A stretch of DNA of 13,830 nt from Anaerolineales bacterium (GTDB lineage: Bacteria > Chloroflexota > Anaerolineae > Anaerolineales > UBA4823). This document shows, one piece after another, positions 8,364 through 13,830 of this stretch. Below the pieces are notes generated by a model that was given only the letters and a program-made list of their open reading frames with translations, ran no database searches and was not told where the DNA came from. The DNA is taken from positions 1 to 13,830 of the forward strand of contig JALHTN010000059.1 of NCBI GenBank assembly GCA_022865865.1, given 5' to 3'. The position numbers and the translations under genes were made by a program. How positions within the stretch are numbered: the first letter of the stretch is position 1; each line of letters opens with the position of its first letter.

Positions 8364-8396
8364 TTAACTTAAGGTACCACCTCCTTAAAAAGTTAA
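8364..8396 (-). promoter_or_regulatory. Leader hairpin with an orphan Shine-Dalgarno sequence
   Basis: Upstream of the lipoprotein gene the minus strand has TTAACTT pairing with AAGTTAA, and inside that AAGG pairing with CCTT, with a three-base bulge. The loop is AGGTGGTA. The sequence AAGGAGGTGG is a near-perfect SD, yet no start codon or reading frame follows it. The ten bases TTTTAAGGAG also occur in the real SD region of the lipoprotein gene (8310-8319), so the leader contains two copies 71 bp apart. A role in translation control is possible but not shown. Confidence 0.4.
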
Positions 8397-8425
8397 ATTA
8401 ATGCTGCTCTACGATTTATGTTTCC

Positions 8426-8454
8426 TTGACAAACAATAGAGTAAGTGGCATACT
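8426..8454 (+). promoter_or_regulatory. Likely sigma-70-type promoter of the GntR gene
   Basis: A perfect TTGACA (8426-8431) is followed after 17 bp by CATACT (8449-8454), which matches the -10 consensus at four of six positions. Transcription would begin near 8461, giving a leader of roughly 107 nt. The -10 hexamer lies within the left arm of the inverted repeat, so binding there should repress the regulator's own gene. I could not find an equally good promoter for the minus-strand operon. Confidence 0.55.
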
Positions 8455-8475
8455 GGTTTATATACCAGTATACCA
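8446..8475. promoter_or_regulatory. Probable operator of the GntR regulator
   Basis: A 30-bp inverted repeat: TGGCATACTGGT, a TTATAT centre, and ACCAGTATACCA. Eleven of twelve arm positions pair, and the inner eight (ATACTGGT/ACCAGTAT) are perfect. The core TGGT-N6-ACCA resembles operators of HutC-subfamily GntR proteins, and on the minus strand TGGTATA occurs twice in a row. It lies between the regulator gene and the divergent transporter operon, so one site could control both. Confidence 0.75.
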
Positions 8476-8567
8476 TAAGGTTATTCTTCTCTTCCTCGAA
8501 AAATCAGGGATTTTTGAATCGTTGAAAGAGAGGGAGACCCTATCCGCGGTTGTTGGCTTGAAATAAT

Positions 8568-9296
8568 ATGGCTAATGTTGAGGCAACTGTTCCCCGGTAT
8601 GTCCAAATTGCCGATAGTCTGCTGGATCAAATTGAAACGGGTGAATTGGCGCCTGGAACTCGATTACCTCCAGAACGAACCTTAAGCGAGTTATTTGATG
8701 TCAACCGCGTGACTCTGCGGCGAGCGCTTGGCAGGTTAGAAGCACAGGGCTTGATCATTCGGAAACATGGGGAAGGTAATTTCATTGCTGAACCTAAGAT
8801 CGAACGACAAACAGAGCGCTTAGTATCCTTCACCAACGCAAAGCAGCAGCGGGGTCTCCTGCCGGGAGCTAAAGTTATTGAGATCGATCAGCGACCGGTA
8901 GAGGCTGCTATCGCCAAACAATTGGATGTGCCGGTGTTGACACCGGTTTTCCACATGCTTCGTTTGCGCATGGCAAATCAAGAGCCAGTTATGCTTGAGC
9001 AGTTGTGGGTTCCGGTTCAATATTTTCCGCAGCTTGAGTCTCATGATCTGAACAACCGATCGGTGTATGAAATTATGGAAACCGAGTATGGGATTTCAAT
9101 AACCAGGACTCAACGAAGCCTGGAACCCGTTATCGCCACAAAATTCGAGGCTGAGCTGCTGGGAATAAATACAGGTGCGCCACTGATGTTGGAGAGACGT
9201 CTTGGTTTCGACCAGAATGCCAATTGCATAGAATTTGGGAAAGATCTGTATCGCGGGGATCGTTTTCGTTTTGTGCCTGCCAGCATTGACGAATGA
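8568..9296 (+). CDS. GntR-family regulator, HutC subfamily (UTRA domain)
   Basis: A ligand-responsive DNA-binding protein of 242 residues. The winged helix-turn-helix is at about 9-74: YVQIADSLLDQIETGELAPG, then LPPERTLSELFDVNRVTLRRAL as the helix-turn-helix, and the wing RKHGEGNFIA. A UTRA effector domain follows at about 93-236 with PVFHMLRLRM, EQLWVPVQYFP and the C-terminal YRGDRFRF typical of the HutC subfamily, whose members bind sugars phosphates, amino acid derivatives and similar small molecules. The ATG at 8568 has no clear SD close by; a GGGAG about 35 nt upstream is too far to serve. The gene is divergent from the transporter operon, with an inverted repeat in between, so it probably controls that operon and itself. 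The effector is likely the transported solute or a product of it (inference). Confidence 0.93.
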   Translation: MANVEATVPRYVQIADSLLDQIETGELAPGTRLPPERTLSELFDVNRVTLRRALGRLEAQGLIIRKHGEGNFIAEPKIERQTERLVSFTNAKQQRGLLPGAKVIEIDQRPVEAAIAKQLDVPVLTPVFHMLRLRMANQEPVMLEQLWVPVQYFPQLESHDLNNRSVYEIMETEYGISITRTQRSLEPVIATKFEAELLGINTGAPLMLERRLGFDQNANCIEFGKDLYRGDRFRFVPASIDE

Positions 9297-9559
9297 CTGG
9301 CAAAATTTAATACCTGTCTACCGAATAATTTTTTACTCCACAATTGATGATGCAGGGGCCCAAATTGCTTTGAAGGACTCCATGAAGGAAATGTGACCCA
9401 ATTTGGTTGACCGACAGCACCTCTTAGAAACAGGAAAATTCATATACAAGCCTCTCAACTACTGGTTGAATAATCGCTGATCGGATAATATGGCTGCCCA
9501 GATGCTTGAATCCTTTCTCCTTCGATAAATAAACACCTCAAAATCTTAAAATCAATATA
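9297..9559. other. Intergenic region between gntR-type and URO-D-type genes
   Basis: No gene is visible. An inverted repeat of CCAAATTG (9360-9367) and CAATTTGG (9399-9406), 31 bases apart, could be a weak operator or chance. No hairpin followed by a T run was found after the regulator gene, so read-through into the next gene is possible. The copy of the 30-bp operator seen at 8446 is not repeated here; only a half-site-like ACTGGT occurs at 9461. Confidence 0.5.
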
Positions 9560-9561
9560 AT
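9556..9561 (+). promoter_or_regulatory. Candidate -10 element (TATAAT) for a leaderless transcript
   Basis: A perfect TATAAT overlaps the ATG at 9560. If it is a -10 box, transcription would begin at about 9568, at the second in-frame ATG (9569), giving an mRNA with no leader. No SD precedes either ATG, which agrees with this. The -35 region (around 9533) does not resemble TTGACA, so the call is tentative. Confidence 0.35.
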
Positions 9562-10672
9562 GTGCAATATGAAGTTAAATCATGGATTCAAATCTGACTA
9601 TTCCGGATTTCAGGAAGGCGCGAAACGGCTCAACGATGCAATGATAGGCGTCACCAATCGGACTCCCGTTTACGCCCAAATGCATGAATTCACCATGCAC
9701 GAATTGGGCATCCCCGCCGAGAAATCTTATACCACCCCCGAACTCCTGACACCTGCCACCCTGGAGGTAGCAGAAACCTATGGCATAGATGTATGTTTTA
9801 TGGATTACGATGTCTACAACATCGAGGCAGAGGCTTTGGGTCAGAAGGTGGTCTTCTTCGAGAACCATATACCCGATGTAGATCGCAGAACCCCCCTAAT
9901 TGCGGGTCATGATGATTTGGGCAAGATCAGGACCCCAGATTTTGATTCCGCAGGACGTTTCACTAAAGTAATAGAGATGCAATCAATTTACGTAAGATTG
10001 ACCGGTCTGGCGCCATCCTTACAATTTTGCGCCCCGTTCAGCTTGTCAGCCAATTTGCGGGGCATCGAAAATTTACTCATGGATATGCAAATGAATCCAG
10101 GTTTCGCCAGGGGCATTTTCGATGCCATAATTGAAGAAGTCCTCGCTCCCTGGATTATTTACCAGAAGAAGCACTTCCCTGATGCGGTCAGTATCGCGGG
10201 AGCTGATGCGATGGCCTCGCTCCCAATCTTGAACTTGAATATGCTCGAAGAATGGGTTGCACCGTACATCCTGCGCCTGCGAGAAATATGTGACCTTGAG
10301 CTTTACGTGCCTAACTGGGTTGGAGAGAGATTTCTCAAGAAGCCGGAAGAAATGTTGGCGCTCAAGCTTCAGGTCTCTCCGAATTTACTTGAGGGACAAG
10401 ATCCCGATGTTAATGCCCTTGGACCAACCTTCTACAAAGCGTGTTCCGTCGAGCATGATGTCCCATTAGTCCTCGGCGTGGGAGCGCGTTTCCTTGCCCA
10501 GGCAGCACCCGAGGAAGTAAGCCAGCGTGTGCAAGATTATATCGAAGTGGGGGGGAAGAATGGTCGCTTCGCTCTCTACCTGTGCAACCTGGGCGCAACC
10601 ACTCCACTGGAAAATATCCGCGCGGTACTTGAAGCTGTTGGAGCAACTAGGCAACACAAAAGCCAGATTTGA
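9560..10672 (+). CDS. Uroporphyrinogen decarboxylase-fold protein, MtaA/CmuA-like
   Basis: A soluble 370-residue protein of the URO-D superfamily, which includes haem-pathway UroD and the corrinoid methyltransferases MtaA, MtbA and CmuA. The C-terminus LYLCNLGATTPLENIRAVLEA aligns by eye with the xxxGCxxPPGTPxENxxAMxEA region of the methyltransferase branch, and C342 sits where their last zinc-ligand cysteine lies. The central His-X-Cys motif of MtaA-type enzymes is not visible; the expected stretch reads LELYVPNWVG (246-255). The N-terminal arginine motif of true UroD is also not evident. So it is probably not a haem enzyme, and its methyl-transfer chemistry is uncertain. Starts at 9560 and 9569 are both possible; neither has an SD. 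No corrinoid-binding protein or methyltransferase partner is in view. It follows the regulator by 263 bp on the same strand, so a functional link is plausible but unproven. It ends 16 bp before the convergent small membrane gene. Confidence 0.8.
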   Translation: MCNMKLNHGFKSDYSGFQEGAKRLNDAMIGVTNRTPVYAQMHEFTMHELGIPAEKSYTTPELLTPATLEVAETYGIDVCFMDYDVYNIEAEALGQKVVFFENHIPDVDRRTPLIAGHDDLGKIRTPDFDSAGRFTKVIEMQSIYVRLTGLAPSLQFCAPFSLSANLRGIENLLMDMQMNPGFARGIFDAIIEEVLAPWIIYQKKHFPDAVSIAGADAMASLPILNLNMLEEWVAPYILRLREICDLELYVPNWVGERFLKKPEEMLALKLQVSPNLLEGQDPDVNALGPTFYKACSVEHDVPLVLGVGARFLAQAAPEEVSQRVQDYIEVGGKNGRFALYLCNLGATTPLENIRAVLEAVGATRQHKSQI

Positions 10673-10688
10673 ATAATACTGTACGCGC

Positions 10689-11089
10689 TTATTCTTTTTG
10701 TAATTCCTCCAGCTTGCTCTTGAGTACGCTGTATAGAAGAATGGTGAACGTGGTGGCCATGATTGTTCCCGCCACGATCATCCATATAAAACCCGGGTGA
10801 GTGATCACCATCAGATCCGGTGACAGGTAGGAGAGCAGATAAAACAGAAGCCCATTAATCAGGAAGGTAAAAAGATCCATTGTCCAAATAACCAATGATC
10901 CAGTCACCAGCAGCACCAATGGGCGGAAGAAGGCGTTGATTAAGCCGAACAATCCACCCAATACAAGATAGACCAGGATGGTGATCAGCCGGTTGTCTAC
11001 ATCTGGCGCCAGCTGAATGCCCGGAAGAATGGCAACCGTGAGTGCGACTGCAGTTCGTTTACAACTATGCGGACGATAAAGTAAGCCAT
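10689..11089 (-). pseudogene. Four-helix membrane protein, phage-holin-4 type, with apparent frameshift
   Basis: The intact part reads LGGLFGLINAFFRPLVLLVT, then hydrophobic segments through to SVLKSKLEELQKE, the pattern of the Phage_holin_4_2-type small membrane family. The first residues lie in another frame: an ATG at 11089 with AGGAAGAG about 8 nt upstream encodes MAYFIVRIVV, then runs to an early stop. The family-like continuation TAVALTVAILPGIQLAPD is in the next frame. Adding one A to the AAA at 11058-11060 joins the two parts into MAYFIVRIVVKRTAVALTVA and so on, exactly 133 codons plus stop. The joined protein has about four membrane helices (near 13-25, 36-62, 64-90 and 99-121). Either the gene is newly broken or the base is missing from the assembly. 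Despite the family name these proteins are mostly chromosomal and of unknown role. It follows the PLD-type gene by 73 nt, probably in one transcript. Confidence 0.75.
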
Positions 11090-11162
11090 AGGCTTCTCTT
11101 CCTATTCCGATCCTTGAATCACCAACCTTGTATGCTCAGAACAAAGCGTGTTCTTCCAGGTG

Positions 11163-13830
11163 TCATTTAGACGTGGATCCCCCGTATTCTGCGTCCTGAA
11201 CCGGGATCGCTTCCTGCCACTTAGTTTCAAACATTGCTTTATACTCCGCGATAGCTCGCGGATCGCTGGTGGTGATGTTGTTCTCGCCAAGCCCACCACC
11301 CTTCCCCCAGGCGCTGTATTGGTAGTTCTGACTGCCGATGATTAAAAGCGAGTCATCGATCAGTCCGGATTTTGCGTGTACCCTGCCGTTGAAAAAGCGC
11401 AGTTCCACCAGGTCCTCCAATCCGCGGCTAGCCAGTTCAGGATAGAGAACACTTGCTGTGACACGGTTCTCCAAACCATAGCTGTTAGCGTTTTCCATGA
11501 TCACGCGCACGTGGGTGTGGTTTTCCTCGACGGATTCCAGGATGGAATCGATATAGGGCATTGAATCTGCAAGTGTACAGAAGCCAGGTGCCACCAGGTT
11601 GAGAATGCAATATATATCCAGCGAGAAATTGGCTGTGATTAGCTCGATCGATTCAGTGGATGCGGCCAGGCTGGCAGCCACGAAATCATCGGCTTCAGGA
11701 AATACTTTTGAGCGATATAAGGAGAAGGCGTTGGTATCGCCATCAGGTGGCAAGTATGCGCGCAGTACCTCCGGCACATGATCGCTGGTGGCTTTCACTT
11801 CCTGGCAGGTGTCCTGCCATTGGCCATCTGGTAAGGTCAGGTCTTCGCAGTGGATCTGGTCGGCGCCGTGCCACATATCATCATAGTGTGTGAGGGTATC
11901 CTGGGCGATTGGTCCAACGACTGACAGACCCAGGTCGAACAAGTTATCTCCTTCACCAGAGGGATGGTCCTTAGAGAAGTGAATGTAGTTGTAGTTAAAG
12001 CCTAAACTGGCAGCCAGCTTGCCATCCACGACCAACATCTTGTTATGGCTGTGCGGGTAAACTCCAGGGTAGTTGGCCACCTCAACTCGCCAGCCGATCT
12101 CCGGATCGACCATTTTCTCCACTCCAACTGTTTTGAGATCTTTGATCACCTCGATGATCTGGCTGCCCCAGGTGAAATCTGCAATGACAGGATAGTTGCC
12201 CAGCAGAATGCGTACCGTCATCCCGCGCGGATAATCCTCAGGATTGGCTTTAACTGACTGGTATAGATTGCCTATCGATTCAGACAAAATACTCCCTGGG
12301 CTGGGCTTGGTCTTGGTTTCCACGTACTGCATCACGTTGAACAGCACCTCATATTGCGCCACCTCGATCAGCCCTGATACCTGGTCAAAGCCGCCATTCA
12401 GCGTGACAGCCTGGTCGCTGTATGCCGGATCCGGATTGGGCGTGTAGATAATGCGATCAAACTCGTTGCGGCAGTAAGGAATTTCGGTTCCAGGAGGACG
12501 GGTATCCCCTCCCAAGAGAGCTTCAAATCCGGCCAGTTCCACAGGGCTGAGGTCTTCTTCTGAGCACTGGTAGTTTTCTTTAATCGATAGCAAGAGGTTT
12601 CCCGTTAGATCGGCAGCCTCTGTCCAGACAAGGATCATGTTGCCATCTGCATCACCCGACAGGGAGGCGAGAGCCTCTCCCTCAGTCTGACCCGCAATGA
12701 CAGCCTCGCCCCATTCCCCATTCTGACGAACGCTCTCGACCAGCATGCTGGCCGGGTTGGTGACACCATTTGTGTCACGCACTTCCTGGGTATACCAGAC
12801 GATATGGGGGGTTCCTTTCAGATCCAGAGCGATGGTTGGTGTACTGCTGCAGGATGGGAATTCGATCTGCTCAACAGATCCGCTGCCATTCTGGTATTGA
12901 ATGATACCTTCGGGACTGCACCAGGCCTGGTGTTCAGTCCCAGCCACTACTGCCATCTCCGCGCTGCTTGACGGCAGATCGAAGTCTATACTCCCTGCTG
13001 GGAGAGGCACTGGATCGCTCCAGCGGATGCCAGTGGTCTCTGGTGAGATCTGAGATTGTAAGTTGGCTGGCATGACGGTCAAAAAGCTGGAAATTTTATT
13101 GATAAAATTGACCACCGGCACGATGATGAATAAAGCCAGGATGGCAACTACAATGATCTGCCAGCGCGGGGATTGAGCCGACTCGACCGGCTCACCCGCA
13201 TCTACTGTACGGAATGCAATACGGTCATAGGTCAATCCAAGCGCGCCGCCTCCGATGAAATAGGGCATAACTAGAGCAATTAACAGGACCAGCGTGGTGA
13301 GGATCGGTGTAGTCTCTAATCCATTTAGCGGGTTTATCCAGCGGATGAGAAGACCTGCAATGACACCGCCGATGGCGAATCCCAAAGTGGAAGCCAGGAT
13401 CACCCGCCAGGTGTGGCGCAATTTTACGGTGGTGAAAGCTTGAATAAGACCGGTGACCAAACCGAAGATCAATCCAAACAATCCAAACAGGATGCCGAAC
13501 TGCTCAACACGATCAGAGGTGAAATTATTGTACAGCGCGATGAAGCTGGTTAACAGGAGGAAGATCATAATCAGGATGCCTGTACTGCCGGCGAAAGCGA
13601 CAGCGCTGCCAGCGATCATTTTTCCCCGGCGTTCGGTGCCCATACTGCTGGCCAGCACCCAACCCCCGATCACGCCAGTAATCGCGCCCCCCAGCGCCAG
13701 CATAAACCAGGCGATCAAAGGGATGGCCAACAGCTGCAGGAACGTTTGGTCCTCACCTACCAGGTTGAACAGCCAGGTCGTGAGGCCAAAGCGTCCAAAC
13801 AGGTAGATGGCCAGGTAACCCACCACAGCA
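11163..13830 (-). CDS. Membrane-anchored phospholipase D-superfamily protein (N-terminus beyond window)
   Basis: At least 887 residues, reading from the GTG at 13826; the frame stays open to the window edge, so the true start lies outside. The first 250 residues hold about six membrane segments (near 29-60, 70-100, 108-135, 143-163, 173-200, 221-248). Residues 290-410 look like beta-propeller or BNR-type repeats: TIALDLKGTPHIVW and ASLSGDADGNMILVW share a D-x-x-G-x-x-x-(I/L)-V-W pattern. The PLD part (about 475-880) has two intact HKD motifs, HNKMLVVD (H594, K596, D601) followed by FNYN, and HAKSGLID (H817, K819, D824) followed by GSQNYQYS. Both are needed for one active site in this superfamily, which cleaves or transfers phosphodiesters in phospholipids, cardiolipin or nucleic acids. 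The catalytic part is predicted to be outside the membrane, but its side is inferred. The substrate is unknown. Cysteine-rich pairs (e.g. C739/C750) would suit an exported domain. Confidence 0.9.
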   Translation of the reverse strand, partial: AVVGYLAIYLFGRFGLTTWLFNLVGEDQTFLQLLAIPLIAWFMLALGGAITGVIGGWVLASSMGTERRGKMIAGSAVAFAGSTGILIMIFLLLTSFIALYNNFTSDRVEQFGILFGLFGLIFGLVTGLIQAFTTVKLRHTWRVILASTLGFAIGGVIAGLLIRWINPLNGLETTPILTTLVLLIALVMPYFIGGGALGLTYDRIAFRTVDAGEPVESAQSPRWQIIVVAILALFIIVPVVNFINKISSFLTVMPANLQSQISPETTGIRWSDPVPLPAGSIDFDLPSSSAEMAVVAGTEHQAWCSPEGIIQYQNGSGSVEQIEFPSCSSTPTIALDLKGTPHIVWYTQEVRDTNGVTNPASMLVESVRQNGEWGEAVIAGQTEGEALASLSGDADGNMILVWTEAADLTGNLLLSIKENYQCSEEDLSPVELAGFEALLGGDTRPPGTEIPYCRNEFDRIIYTPNPDPAYSDQAVTLNGGFDQVSGLIEVAQYEVLFNVMQYVETKTKPSPGSILSESIGNLYQSVKANPEDYPRGMTVRILLGNYPVIADFTWGSQIIEVIKDLKTVGVEKMVDPEIGWRVEVANYPGVYPHSHNKMLVVDGKLAASLGFNYNYIHFSKDHPSGEGDNLFDLGLSVVGPIAQDTLTHYDDMWHGADQIHCEDLTLPDGQWQDTCQEVKATSDHVPEVLRAYLPPDGDTNAFSLYRSKVFPEADDFVAASLAASTESIELITANFSLDIYCILNLVAPGFCTLADSMPYIDSILESVEENHTHVRVIMENANSYGLENRVTASVLYPELASRGLEDLVELRFFNGRVHAKSGLIDDSLLIIGSQNYQYSAWGKGGGLGENNITTSDPRAIAEYKAMFETKWQEAIPVQDAEYGGSTSK

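Noticed and set aside
8371..8392. T-box-like AGGTGGTACC in the leader of the lipoprotein gene
   Set aside because: The core resembles the tRNA-acceptor-binding bulge of T-box riboswitches, but there is too little leader for stem I, no terminator hairpin with U tract, and the downstream gene is not an amino-acid or tRNA-ligase gene with a specifier codon in view.
9360..9406. CCAAATTG/CAATTTGG inverted repeat as a second GntR operator
   Set aside because: It does not share the TGGT-N6-ACCA core or ATACTGGT arms of the site at 8446-8475, and 8-bp AT-rich arms 31 nt apart can arise by chance.
11053..11062. Programmed ribosomal frameshift in the holin-type gene
   Set aside because: The junction GTAAACG is not a slippery heptamer of the X-XXY-YYZ type, and no stimulatory structure or internal SD is evident. 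A missing base is simpler.
13453..13806. Plus-strand frame of 117 codons antisense to the PLD-type gene
   Set aside because: Its composition is what the reverse of a membrane-helix-rich gene gives, and the minus-strand frame has clear domain motifs.

Overview
The window looks like a chromosome segment from an Anaerolineae-type member of the Chloroflexota. The best clue is the extracytoplasmic solute-binding lipoprotein. Right after its lipobox it has a run of VTQEV-type repeats, an arrangement common in substrate-binding proteins of that phylum. Moderate GC genes, AT-rich intergenic stretches and several multi-gene membrane systems fit this. The assignment is an inference from protein style; no rRNA or other marker gene is present.

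Layout. Positions 1-844 hold no intact gene, only a decayed C-terminal piece of an IS256 (mutator)-family transposase (minus, about 194-424). From 8301 down to 845 runs one minus-strand operon: solute-binding lipoprotein, two permeases (DppB and DppC types), two ATPases (OppD and OppF types), a two-domain PRC-barrel-like protein and a PHP-fold metallohydrolase of the CehA/McbA type. Genes from the first permease to the PRC-barrel gene are tightly packed, with two 11-nt overlaps. A perfect 14-bp hairpin separates the binding-protein gene from the permeases.

A HutC-type GntR regulator (8568-9296, plus) is divergent from the operon. The shared intergenic region carries a 30-bp near-perfect inverted repeat with a TGGT...ACCA core, lying on the -10 region of the regulator's likely promoter. 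Downstream on the plus strand is a uroporphyrinogen decarboxylase-fold (MtaA/CmuA-like) protein that lacks the usual His-X-Cys zinc motif and may be translated from a leaderless mRNA.

On the right, minus strand, are a small four-helix membrane protein of the phage-holin-4 type, broken by an apparent one-base deletion, and a large membrane-anchored phospholipase D-superfamily protein. The latter has about six N-terminal membrane segments, a beta-propeller-like part and two intact HKD motifs; its N-terminus runs off the window.

Working model: the GntR protein senses a small ligand and controls uptake of a peptide-like or other organic solute, and the cytoplasmic PHP enzyme may act on the imported compound. 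The substrate cannot be read from the sequence. No CRISPR array, tRNA, rRNA or intact mobile element was seen. No clearly new multi-gene system could be established; the best leads are the regulated transporter/PHP operon and the membrane PLD protein.
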